From Microbacterium sp. Gd 4-13 (lineage in GTDB: Bacteria; Actinomycetota; Actinomycetes; Actinomycetales; Microbacteriaceae), in the NCBI RefSeq assembly GCF_003095395.1, contig NZ_QEIJ01000008.1, forward strand, positions 62,001-126,000: a DNA stretch of 64,000 nt, in the 5' to 3' direction. Below, piece after piece: positions 6,884 through 14,403 of this stretch (within the stretch, counting starts at the first letter, position 1; every line of letters starts with the position of its first letter). Below the pieces are notes generated by a model, which saw only the letters and a program-made list of their open reading frames with translations, was not told the DNA's origin and searched no databases. Both the position numbers and the translations under genes were made by a program.

Positions 6884-8245
6884 TTGTCCGAAACCCCCGA
6901 AGTCGAGCCCGCTCGCACGCGACGGTCGACTCGCCCCTCCGCGGCGCCCGCCGCCGCCGAGCCGCGGCAGTTGACGCGAGCCGAGCTGCGTCGCCTCGCC
7001 CAGGGTTCGCCCGCGGCTGAGACCGCGATCGAGCCCCGACCCGCCGCATCCGCCCCTCTCGCCCCCGCGCGCCGCCGTGTGGCCCGCGCCGCCGAGGCTC
7101 CCGCCGCACCCGTTCCCGCCTCGGAGGCCGTCGTCGCCGTCACGGTCGCGCCGACGCCCACGCTGCTGCCGACGTCACCGATCGTCTTGCCCGCCGCATC
7201 GCGTCGCTCACGCGTGCGGCCCCCTCGTGAGACCCCCGCGGTCTTCGAGCTGCTGACGCCGGGCGACGCGTCGAACGGCCCCATCGCCTTCGCCGCCGCC
7301 GCAGCCGATGAAGCGCTCGCCGCCGATGAAGCCCTCGCCGCCGACATCGCCTCGGCAGAGGCCGCCGCCGAGGCCCAGGCGCAGGAGGCGCTCGACGAGT
7401 TCGAGGCCGCTGCCCGTCTGTTCGCCTTCACCGGCGAGACTCCCGTGCAGGTCGCCGCCGAGGCTCTCGCCGATGACGTTCCCGCCGAGGCCCCGCATGT
7501 GCCCGCACGTCGCCAGGGGCTCCTGTCGTTCAAGCGCGTCGCGACCGCCTCTTTCTCGATCGGCGTCTTCGGCGTCGTCGGGCTCATGGCCGTCGGCATG
7601 ACGACCCCGGTCGGGGCGGTCGCCGCGGCCCAAGGCTCGTCGTCCACCAGCGCGAACCTCCTCGTCGCCTCGGACCTTGCGCGCGAGCCGGGCGAGATCC
7701 AGGCCTATGTCGCCCCCGCCGACGTGCAGGCCGGTTCGCTGGAGCGCACCGACGGGTATGAGGCGGCGTCGATGGCGAAGATCGCCGCCGACTCGGGCAT
7801 CACGAACTTCTCCGACTTCTTCGTCAATGACCCGACGGCGGCCATCCAGTGGCCGTTCTCGGTGGGCGTGCCGATCACCTACGGCTTCGGCATGCGCTCG
7901 GGCAAGATGCACGAGGGTGCCGACTTCGTGCCGGGCGCCGGCTCACCGGTGCAGGCGATCGCCGACGGCACGGTGCGGATCGCGACCGAGTCGGGCGGCG
8001 CGTACGGCGTCACGGTCGTGATCGATCACATCATCGACGGCGAACTCGTCTCGAGCCGCTACGCCCACATGCAGTACGGGTCGCTGAAGGTCTCGGCGGG
8101 CGAGAAGGTCACCGTCGGAACCGTCGTCGGCAACACCGGCAACACGGGCCGTTCGTTCGGCGCGCACACGCACTTCGAGATCCTCGCGGGCGGCACGACC
8201 GCCATCGACCCGATCCCGTGGCTCCGGGAGCACGCCGGAGGCTGA
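6884..8245 (+). CDS. M23 family peptidoglycan endopeptidase with N-terminal membrane anchor
   Basis: A 453-residue protein likely to cut peptidoglycan cross-links outside the membrane. Residues 1-200 are a low-complexity Ala/Pro/Glu-rich region. One hydrophobic stretch (about 220-245, FSIGVFGVVGLMAVGMTTPVG) anchors it, and residues 320-450 form the lysostaphin-type M23 domain. The zinc-binding HxxxD is His343/Asp347 in KMHEGADF, and the HxH is His428/His430 in GAHTHFEI, so the catalytic set is intact. The best start in frame is TTG at 6884, with no clear Shine-Dalgarno. It is a single gene followed by the tRNA pair. Confidence 0.85.
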   Translation: MSETPEVEPARTRRSTRPSAAPAAAEPRQLTRAELRRLAQGSPAAETAIEPRPAASAPLAPARRRVARAAEAPAAPVPASEAVVAVTVAPTPTLLPTSPIVLPAASRRSRVRPPRETPAVFELLTPGDASNGPIAFAAAAADEALAADEALAADIASAEAAAEAQAQEALDEFEAAARLFAFTGETPVQVAAEALADDVPAEAPHVPARRQGLLSFKRVATASFSIGVFGVVGLMAVGMTTPVGAVAAAQGSSSTSANLLVASDLAREPGEIQAYVAPADVQAGSLERTDGYEAASMAKIAADSGITNFSDFFVNDPTAAIQWPFSVGVPITYGFGMRSGKMHEGADFVPGAGSPVQAIADGTVRIATESGGAYGVTVVIDHIIDGELVSSRYAHMQYGSLKVSAGEKVTVGTVVGNTGNTGRSFGAHTHFEILAGGTTAIDPIPWLREHAGG

Positions 8246-8254
8246 CTCGATTTC

Positions 8255-8281
8255 TTGAGGATGCCGCGGCTCTGGTATTCT
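8255..8281 (+). promoter_or_regulatory. Probable tRNA operon promoter
   Basis: TTGAGG (8255-8260) and TATTCT (8276-8281) resemble -35 and -10 boxes, with a short 15-base spacer, just ahead of tRNA-Thr. A small hairpin GCCCAGC/GCTGGGT (8291-8307) in the 5' leader may aid processing. Confidence 0.5.
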
Positions 8282-8309
8282 CTTCTAGTTGCCCAGCATC
8301 GCTGGGTAC

Positions 8310-8381
<72 letters not shown>

Positions 8382-8415
8382 CGAAGCATCCATGTCACTC
8401 CACCGGATGCTGTGC

Positions 8416-8489
8416 GGCGGGGTAGCTCAGTTGGTGAGAGCGCACGACTCATAATCGTGAGGTCGCGGGTTCAAGCCCCGCTCCCGCTA
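8416..8489 (+). tRNA. tRNA-Met(CAT), elongator type
   Basis: The acceptor GGCGGGG pairs with TCCCGCT with G-T at both ends. The anticodon stem CACGA/TCGTG encloses CTCATAA with anticodon CAT, and the T-arm contains GGTTCAAGC. The discriminator A (8489) is followed by an encoded CCA (8490-8492). The anticodon stem lacks the three G-C pairs of initiators and position 1 is paired, so it is elongator tRNA-Met. Confidence 0.93.
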
Positions 8490-8548
8490 CCAAGTTGGTT
8501 TTACTCGAACGAACGACCTGAAGATAACGGTCGGGGCGTCCCGTCTCA

Positions 8549-8585
8549 ACGGCACTGGAGATCGATCCGGTGCCGTTTTTGTTTT
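8549..8585 (+). terminator. Rho-independent terminator after the tRNA pair
   Basis: An 11-bp stem ACGGCACTGGA (8549-8559) / TCCGGTGCCGT (8565-8575), with one wobble pair and a 5-base loop, is followed directly by TTTTTGTTTTG. This is the only textbook T-tailed terminator seen in the window. Confidence 0.9.
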
Positions 8586-8932
8586 GCCTCCTGTCGTGGC
8601 CGCGGCCGTGGCTTGCGCTCGGTGCGTCGTGTCCTCGTCTAGATGACTTCTGCGAAGCGTCGTCCCGGGAGCATCGATCTGACGGTGTCCAGCGGAAGTC
8701 GAGCAGCAACGGCGATGCATCGCTGTCGGATGCCCCGTCGAATCGCGAATCTGCTCCTTGCTCATCTGCACGCATGATGACTTCCTCTCTCGTGGTGGGT
8801 CGTCGCTCGTTCCCAGCGGGTCGGGAGCGTTCAGCCTCACCGGCATCGGATGTTCATCCGGTGCCGTGTGATTTTCTCGCCTTCTCGCACATTCCTCGCC
8901 GCCATCCGAGAGTCGCGCGCGTTGAAGCGCTT

Positions 8933-8944
8933 CAGTCTCGGGCG
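8933..8944. promoter_or_regulatory. LacI-family operator O1 (TGAAGCGCTTCA)
   Basis: A perfect 12-bp palindrome with the central CG typical of LacI/GalR-family sites. It lies 100 bases upstream of the lacI-type start and is identical to the operator at 10096-10107, so it probably mediates autoregulation. Confidence 0.75.
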
Positions 8945-9031
8945 TTGCGAACGGTATTCTCGGGTTCGAGAGGGTATCGACGACCGTGCCGCGTGGCTCC
9001 GGCGTCACCCCGGCCACGCCAACGCGGAGGG

Positions 9032-9037
9032 TACATT
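9032..9037 (+). promoter_or_regulatory. -10-like hexamer of a probable leaderless lacI-type gene
   Basis: TACATT is followed by six bases and ATG 9044. There is no ribosome binding site at usable spacing (CGGAGG lies too far upstream), which favours leaderless translation. Confidence 0.45.
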
Positions 9038-9043
9038 CGGCTC

Positions 9044-10093
9044 ATGACGATGCCACGGCTTCGACCGCCGAGTATGACCGACGTCGCGCGCCGCGCCGGC
9101 GTCGCACTCGGCACCGTCTCCAACGTCCTCAACTATCCCGAGAAGGTCAGCCCCGAAACGGTTCAGCGCGTACGGGACGTCATCGACGAACTCGGCTTCG
9201 TGCGCAACACCAACGCCCGCGACCTCGCGGGCGGCCGATCTCGAACGATCGGGCTCTCCGTCATCGACATCAGCAACTCGCTCTTCGTCGACATCGCTCG
9301 CGGCGCGCAGAACTTCGCTGAGGAGACCGGCCTGAACGTGATGATCGCGAACAGCGACAACAAACTCGAGTCGCAGGACGCAAGCCTCAGCTTCTTCGAC
9401 GGGTCGCGCGTCGCCGGCATACTTCTCGCGCCGATGCAGGATTCGCGGGCATCGATCGACCGCGTTCGGCGGCACGGCCGGCCCGTCGTGGTGTTGAACT
9501 ACGACGACGGCGACGACGACACGTGCCGGGTCCTCGTCGACAACGAGCTCGTCGGCTACCTCGCCGCGCAGCATCTCATCAGCCTCGGACGTACCAGGTT
9601 GGCCTTCATCGGCGGGCGGGACAATCTCCAGCCCGTGCACCTGAGGCGCGCGGGCGCGCGACGCGCGGTCGAGGAGGCGGGCGGGCGGGTGACGCTCGAG
9701 GAGATCCCCACCGAGACCCTCGACCCGCCCAGTGGCGCCGAGGTGGGTCGGGCCATCATCGGGCGCCCCCCGGCGGATCGACCGGACGGCGTCATCGCCG
9801 TCACCGATCTGCTCGGGATGGCGATCATCCAAGTCTTCAACGGGGCCGGCGTCGCGGTTCCCTCCGACATCGCCGTGATGGGATGCGACCACAACTCGGC
9901 GGCCTGGGGCGGCACGATCTCCCTCACCTCGGTGCAGATGCGTGGACTCGAGATGGGGCGCGAAGGCTTGCGTCTCCTCATCGACGAGATCTCGACGTCC
10001 CGCGACGAGCATGTCCACCAGACCGTGATGCTGGAGCCGGCCATCGTCGCGCGGGAGAGCACGGTCGGTCGCAGCGCCGTGGTGCAACGCTAA
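9044..10093 (+). CDS. LacI-family transcriptional repressor of the rhamnoside operon
   Basis: A 349-residue DNA-binding regulator. The helix-turn-helix and hinge read MTDVARRAGVALGTVSNVLN followed by VSPETVQRV near residues 11-45, then a periplasmic-binding-protein-like sensor domain (TIGLSVIDISNSLF, GRTRLAFIGG, VMGCDHN). The product would bind the three TGAAGCGCTTCA-type palindromes at 8933, 10096 and 10151 and release them on binding a sugar, probably rhamnose or a breakdown product of the operon substrate. The start at 9044 is chosen for the -10-like hexamer just upstream; ATG 9050 is an alternative. Confidence 0.88.
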   Translation: MTMPRLRPPSMTDVARRAGVALGTVSNVLNYPEKVSPETVQRVRDVIDELGFVRNTNARDLAGGRSRTIGLSVIDISNSLFVDIARGAQNFAEETGLNVMIANSDNKLESQDASLSFFDGSRVAGILLAPMQDSRASIDRVRRHGRPVVVLNYDDGDDDTCRVLVDNELVGYLAAQHLISLGRTRLAFIGGRDNLQPVHLRRAGARRAVEEAGGRVTLEEIPTETLDPPSGAEVGRAIIGRPPADRPDGVIAVTDLLGMAIIQVFNGAGVAVPSDIAVMGCDHNSAAWGGTISLTSVQMRGLEMGREGLRLLIDEISTSRDEHVHQTVMLEPAIVARESTVGRSAVVQR

Positions 10094-10095
10094 AC

Positions 10096-10107
10096 TGAAG
10101 CGCTTCA
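10096..10107. promoter_or_regulatory. LacI-family operator O2 (TGAAGCGCTTCA)
   Basis: A perfect palindrome immediately after the lacI-type stop codon and just upstream of the -35 box of the sugar operon, identical to O1. Confidence 0.8.
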
Positions 10108-10115
10108 ATTCTGTC

Positions 10116-10145
10116 TTGACAGGGCAGGGTCGCGGCATCCATACT
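10116..10145 (+). promoter_or_regulatory. Sigma-70-type promoter of the sugar operon
   Basis: TTGACA (10116-10121), matching the consensus, is followed after 18 bases by CATACT (10140-10145). The promoter sits between operators O2 and O3, so bound repressor would cover both sides of the polymerase site. Confidence 0.7.
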
Positions 10146-10150
10146 CTCCA

Positions 10151-10166
10151 ATTGAAACGCTTCAAT
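10151..10166. promoter_or_regulatory. LacI-family operator O3 (ATTGAAACGCTTCAAT)
   Basis: A 16-bp palindrome with a single mismatch (AAACGCTT core) at the expected transcription start, 32 bases before the GTG of the substrate-binding protein gene. Confidence 0.8.
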
Positions 10167-10197
10167 GTTCGGAGCGTGGCCCTTTCAAGGAGGAACT

Positions 10198-11502
10198 GTG
10201 ACCACAGCATTCGCACGCCGCTCGACCCGACGGGTGGCCTTCATCGCAACGGGAGCCGTGACCGCTCTCGCGCTCACCGCCTGCGCCGGCGGCGGCGGCA
10301 CCGGGGGAGCGGACGCCACCCAGTTCGGCTTCCTCGTCAACACCGAGAACACCACCATCCCGGATCTGCTGACGAACCTGAGCGAGAACGCCTGCTCGGC
10401 AGAGAACGAGGCCCTCCCGCTCACGGTGGAGACCGTCCCGCAGACGCAGCTCGACCAGCGACTGCAGCTCCTGGCCGGCCAGAACGCCCTCCCCGCGCAG
10501 TACGCAGCCGGCAACGCCCCCGCGCTCACGAAGGAACTCGCCGCCGGCGGACAGGTGCTCGACTTCGAAAAGACGCTGACCGACCTGGGCGTCATCGACC
10601 AGGTGGAGCCGGCGGCGGTCTCGACGATCGAGGCGCTGTACGGCGGGTTCAACGTGCTCCCTTACCAGTACAACATCGAGGGGATCTGGTACAACAAGCA
10701 GATCTTGGCCGACAACGGTATCGACGTCCCCGCGACGTGGGACGAACTCACCGCTGCCGCCGCGGAGCTCAACGGTGCCGGTGTGCAGCCCTTCTCCGCC
10801 TCCGGTGAGCAGGGGTGGCCCATCACCCGCCTCATCAGCGGCTACATCTTCCGTGACCTCGGACCGGACGCGCTGCAGAAGGTGGCAGACGGCGACGCTC
10901 AGCTGACCGACCCGGAGTACGTCGCCGCGGCGCAGGCGGTCGCCGACCTGGGCGCGGACGGATACTTCGGCCAGGGCGTCGGATCCATCGACTACGACAC
11001 GGCTTTCAACACGTTCCTCACCGGCAACGCCGCGATGTTCTACATGGGCAGCTGGGCGCTGGGCGACTTCGCCAACGAGGAGCGCAACCAGATCGGCTCC
11101 GAGAACATCGGCTTCATGCCCTTCCCCGCCGTCGATGGCGGCGCGGGAGACGCGAGCCAGACCCCCGCGAACGTCGGGCTCCCGATGACGTTCAGTGCGA
11201 AGGCCTACAACGACCAGGTCGGTGACTGGCTCACGTGCATCGCGAACAACTACGGAGCCGCCTCGCTCAGCGAAGCGAGCACCATCTCGGGGTTCAAGGT
11301 CAACGGTGACGTCGAGGTCGACGAGCTCACGCAGGTCGTGCAGGACCAGATCGCCGACACCGACCAGTCGGTGCTGTGGTTCGAGGCGCTGTTCAACTCC
11401 AAGGCGACCGAGACCAGCCAGAAGAATGCGGCGCAGCTGGTGACCGGTGCCATCTCGGCCGAAGACTTCATGAACCTCGTCCAGACGGACCTCGGCAGCT
11501 GA
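10198..11502 (+). CDS. Sugar ABC transporter substrate-binding lipoprotein (family 1)
   Basis: A 434-residue carbohydrate uptake (CUT1) binding lipoprotein. The GTG start is chosen because AAGGAGG lies 5-6 bases upstream and a lipoprotein signal ending LALTAC (Cys29) follows. The mature part begins with a Gly-rich linker and has the CUT1 features GIWYNKQILADNGIDVPATWDEL and NAAMFYMGSWAL, the latter in the hinge region. It would deliver an oligosaccharide or rhamnoside to the two permeases encoded next. No ATPase is encoded in the operon, so a shared MsiK/UgpC-type ATPase is probably used, as is common in actinobacteria. Confidence 0.9.
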   Translation: MTTAFARRSTRRVAFIATGAVTALALTACAGGGGTGGADATQFGFLVNTENTTIPDLLTNLSENACSAENEALPLTVETVPQTQLDQRLQLLAGQNALPAQYAAGNAPALTKELAAGGQVLDFEKTLTDLGVIDQVEPAAVSTIEALYGGFNVLPYQYNIEGIWYNKQILADNGIDVPATWDELTAAAAELNGAGVQPFSASGEQGWPITRLISGYIFRDLGPDALQKVADGDAQLTDPEYVAAAQAVADLGADGYFGQGVGSIDYDTAFNTFLTGNAAMFYMGSWALGDFANEERNQIGSENIGFMPFPAVDGGAGDASQTPANVGLPMTFSAKAYNDQVGDWLTCIANNYGAASLSEASTISGFKVNGDVEVDELTQVVQDQIADTDQSVLWFEALFNSKATETSQKNAAQLVTGAISAEDFMNLVQTDLGS

Positions 11503-11577
11503 CACGCGGCGGGGTGGGGCAGCGGATCGCCGCGCCCCACCCCGCATCCCGCACCGCGAGCAGAAAGAACTCCCGCA

Positions 11578-12462
11578 ATGCAAAACATCCTCGGGGACCG
11601 GCGCGCCATCGTGACGCTGCTGGGCCCGGCCCTGTTGGTCTACACCCTGGTCATGCTGGTCCCGGTGTTCTGGTCGCTCGGTTACACCCTCTTCGATGGC
11701 AACGCCATCTCCGGCTTCACCTTCGTCGGCCTCGACAACCTCGCCCGGTTGTTCACCGACCCGCGGGTCGCCGACGCGCTGCGCTTCACCATCCAGTACG
11801 CACTGGTCATCACCGTCGGCCAGGTCGCCCTCGGCTACCTTCTCTCTCTCTTCTACGTCTTCATCCTGAAGAACCGGGGGTCGGTCGTTCGCACCCTCGT
11901 CTTCTTCCCGGTGGTCGTACCGACGGTGGCTGTCGCGCTGCTGTTCCAGAAGATGTTCGAGGTCGCTCCTCAGACGGGTCCGGTCAACCTCCTCCTCAAC
12001 GTCTTCGGAGTCGAATCCGTCGACTGGTTCGGAAGTGCCGGCTCGGCATTCGCCGTCCTCGTCATCATGGACCTGTGGAGGTCGATGGGCTTCTACGCGG
12101 TCCTGCTCTACACCGGGCTTCTCGACATCCCCGATGACATCCTCGAGTCGGCACGCATCGACGGCGCCAGCACCTGGCGGGTCATTCGCTCCATCGTGCT
12201 GCCGCTTTCGCTCCCGGTGCTGCTCTCGTCGCTGATCTTCTCGATCAACGGCACCCTGAAGGTCTTCGACTCGATCGTCGCACTGACCAACGGCGGTCCG
12301 GGTACGGCCACGACGCCGCTCACGCTGTACATGTACTCCACCTCGTTCAGCTACGGCGAGTACGGGTACGGAGCGTCGATCGCGTTGGTACTGACGATCC
12401 TCTGCCTCCTGGTCACCGTGTTCATCTTCCGCTCCTCGCGTCGCGACCTGACGAAGGGCTAG
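11578..12462 (+). CDS. Sugar ABC transporter permease (MalF type)
   Basis: A 294-residue inner-membrane permease with about six transmembrane segments. The EAA loop that contacts the ATPase reads LESARIDGASTWRVIRSIVLP near residue 200. It lacks the extra periplasmic domain of E. coli MalF, as is usual for actinobacterial CUT1 permeases. The first gene ends 75 bases upstream, and the second permease starts 4 bases after this stop, so the two are cotranscribed and should form a heterodimer. Confidence 0.9.
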   Translation: MQNILGDRRAIVTLLGPALLVYTLVMLVPVFWSLGYTLFDGNAISGFTFVGLDNLARLFTDPRVADALRFTIQYALVITVGQVALGYLLSLFYVFILKNRGSVVRTLVFFPVVVPTVAVALLFQKMFEVAPQTGPVNLLLNVFGVESVDWFGSAGSAFAVLVIMDLWRSMGFYAVLLYTGLLDIPDDILESARIDGASTWRVIRSIVLPLSLPVLLSSLIFSINGTLKVFDSIVALTNGGPGTATTPLTLYMYSTSFSYGEYGYGASIALVLTILCLLVTVFIFRSSRRDLTKG

Positions 12463-12466
12463 GACC

Positions 12467-13372
12467 ATGGCGACGATCACTCTTACAACCACTCCGAACA
12501 GCCGCCCGCCCCGTGACCGGGCCATCCGCGGAGGGTCCCGCTCGCGACGCTTCCTCCGCCGGCTCCCCGGCAACATCGTCATCGTCGTCCTCGTGGCGAT
12601 CATGGTGCTGCCCCTGCTGTGGCTGCTCGTGAACTCGTTCAAGACCCAGGACGAGTTCCTCAACGCACCGACTCTGTCGCTGCCGTCCTCGCTCAATTTC
12701 GACAACTATGTCGAGGCCTGGACCACCGGCAACCTCGGGCAATACCTGCTGAACAGCGTCATTGCCGTCTTCCCCTCGCTCTTCCTCATGCTCCTGCTGG
12801 GAATCGCAGCCGGATTCGTGCTCGAGGTGATGGTGTTCCGCGGACGAGGGGCCATCCTCCTGATCTTCCTGGCCGGAATCATGGTGCCGGGCCAGATGAT
12901 CCTGCTGCCACTGTTCTCCGTCTACTTCCAGGCCGGCCTGACCGGCACCCTGTGGCCGCTGATCATCACCTACACCGCGACGGGGCTGCCGCTGACGGTG
13001 TTCATGATGGCCACCTACTTCCGAGCCATCCCGCGCGAAGTCTTCGAAGCGGCGACCCTCGATGGCGCATCGGTCATCCGCGCGTTCTTCTCGATTGCGC
13101 TCCCGATGGCACGCAACGCCATCTTCACCGTCGCGCTCGTGCAGTTCTTCTTCATCTGGAACGACCTGCTGATCGCCCTGACCTTCACGAACTCGAGCAG
13201 CCTGCGCACCGTGCAGGTCGGATTGCTCAACTTCACCGGACAGTTCGGTGCGACACAGTACGGACCGCTCTTCGCCGCGATCTGCATCAACGTGTTCGGC
13301 ATCCTCGCGATCTACCTCGTCCTGAACCAGCGCATCATGGCGGGACTGGCCAGCGGCGCGGTGAAGGGATGA
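12467..13372 (+). CDS. Sugar ABC transporter permease (MalG type)
   Basis: A 301-residue permease with a cytosolic N-terminus of about 35 residues (Arg-rich, RGGSRSRRF), six membrane segments and the EAA loop VFEAATLDGASVIRAFFSIALP. It is the partner of the preceding permease. The stop overlaps the next ATG as ATGA, so the dehydrogenase is translationally coupled to the transporter. Confidence 0.9.
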   Translation: MATITLTTTPNSRPPRDRAIRGGSRSRRFLRRLPGNIVIVVLVAIMVLPLLWLLVNSFKTQDEFLNAPTLSLPSSLNFDNYVEAWTTGNLGQYLLNSVIAVFPSLFLMLLLGIAAGFVLEVMVFRGRGAILLIFLAGIMVPGQMILLPLFSVYFQAGLTGTLWPLIITYTATGLPLTVFMMATYFRAIPREVFEAATLDGASVIRAFFSIALPMARNAIFTVALVQFFFIWNDLLIALTFTNSSSLRTVQVGLLNFTGQFGATQYGPLFAAICINVFGILAIYLVLNQRIMAGLASGAVKG

Positions 13373-14403
13373 CCCCGGCCACCCGCGTCGCGATCATGAC
13401 GGGGGTCGAGACGACCTCGATCGAGGACCGGATGCTTCGGCCCCTCGATCGCGGAGAGGTGCTCGTCCGCGTCGCGTCCGTCGGCGTCTGCGGATCCGAC
13501 GTGCACTGGTACCGGGACGGTCGCATCGGAGACACCGTGGTGACCGACCCGCTCGTTCTCGGGCACGAAGCATCCGGCACCATCACCGAGGTAGGAGCCG
13601 GAGTCGATCCCTCGCGGGTCGGAACCCGCGTCGCCATCGAACCGGGCATCCCGTGCCGGGAGTGCGACCAGTGCTCGGCCGGTCGGTACAACCTCTGCCC
13701 TTTCGTGCGGTTCTTCGCGACGCCACCCGTCGACGGCGCATTCGCGACCCACGTGATCACGCAAGACGCGTTCGCGCACGCCGTGCCCGATTCCCTCACC
13801 GACGACGAGGCGGCACTCATAGAACCGCTCTCCGTCGCGGTGTGGGCGAACCGAGCCGGCCGCGTCTCACTCGGCGACCGGGTACTGGTGACCGGCGCGG
13901 GGCCGATCGGCCTTCTGGTGCTCCAGGTGGCTCGCAGCTCGGGCGCCGTGGTCACCGTCACCGACATCTCGGATGATCGGCTCGCTCTCGCATCCGAGCT
14001 GGGTGCGGATCGAACGGTGAACGCGTCGACGCCGTCGGACGCGGACCGTTACGACGTGCTCATCGAGTGCTCGGGGGCGGCATCCGCCATCGATTCCGGG
14101 ATCCGTGCCCTCGCCCCGGCGGGGCGTGCCGTTCTGGTGGGCATGGCCGCGAGTGCGTCGGTCGCGGTGCCTCTCGACGTCATCCAGTCGCGCGAGCTCC
14201 AGATCACGGGCACGTTCCGGTACGCCAACGTCTATCCGGCCGCCATCCATCTGGCCGCGAGCGGTCGTGTGCAGCTGACACGACTCGTCACCAGCGTGCA
14301 CGACCTCGACCACGTCGATGACGCGCTGATGGCCTCCTCCCGAGATCCGCTCGCGCTCAAATCCATTGTTCGACCCCAGGCTCAGGAGAGTCCTTCCGCA
14401 TGA
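13369..14403 (+). CDS. Zinc-dependent polyol/sorbitol-type dehydrogenase (MDR superfamily)
   Basis: A 344-residue NAD(P)-dependent medium-chain dehydrogenase. Catalytic zinc ligands are Cys41 in VCGSDVHWY and His66/Glu67 in LGHEASG. The structural zinc site is the four-Cys CRECDQCSAGRYNLC, and the nucleotide-binding motif is VTGAGPIGLLVLQVAR. CGSDVHWYRDGRIG is typical of sorbitol, xylitol or L-iditol dehydrogenases. Both ends overlap neighbours by ATGA (permease and rhamnosidase), so it belongs to the pathway, perhaps oxidising the released sugar or polyol. Its substrate is not readable from the sequence. Confidence 0.85.
   Translation: MTPATRVAIMTGVETTSIEDRMLRPLDRGEVLVRVASVGVCGSDVHWYRDGRIGDTVVTDPLVLGHEASGTITEVGAGVDPSRVGTRVAIEPGIPCRECDQCSAGRYNLCPFVRFFATPPVDGAFATHVITQDAFAHAVPDSLTDDEAALIEPLSVAVWANRAGRVSLGDRVLVTGAGPIGLLVLQVARSSGAVVTVTDISDDRLALASELGADRTVNASTPSDADRYDVLIECSGAASAIDSGIRALAPAGRAVLVGMAASASVAVPLDVIQSRELQITGTFRYANVYPAAIHLAASGRVQLTRLVTSVHDLDHVDDALMASSRDPLALKSIVRPQAQESPSA

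Larger units (their letters stand above)
8586..9043. other. Non-coding stretch between tRNA terminator and lacI-type gene
   Basis: About 460 bases without a supportable gene. A second hairpin CGGCATCGGATG/CATCCGGTGCCG (8841-8866) shares its right arm with the tRNA terminator but is followed only by TGTGATTTTC. The palindrome TGAAGCGCTTCA lies at 8933-8944. No integrase or transposase remnant was recognised next to the tRNA 3' end. Reading frames here have no known family and no start signals. Confidence 0.6.

Noticed and set aside
5667..7109. Long minus-strand frame across the G-rich tract and inositol-phosphatase-family gene
   Set aside because: Its product is Arg/Gly/Pro low-complexity sequence and it is antisense to a gene with a complete catalytic signature.
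8416..8600. tRNA-Met 3' end as an attachment site of an integrated element
   Set aside because: No integrase, no second copy of the tRNA end, and the genes that follow are an ordinary LacI-controlled sugar operon.
8487..9017. Minus-strand open frame between tRNA-Met and the lacI-type gene
   Set aside because: It has no recognisable family, no start signal, and runs through the tRNA terminator and an operator.
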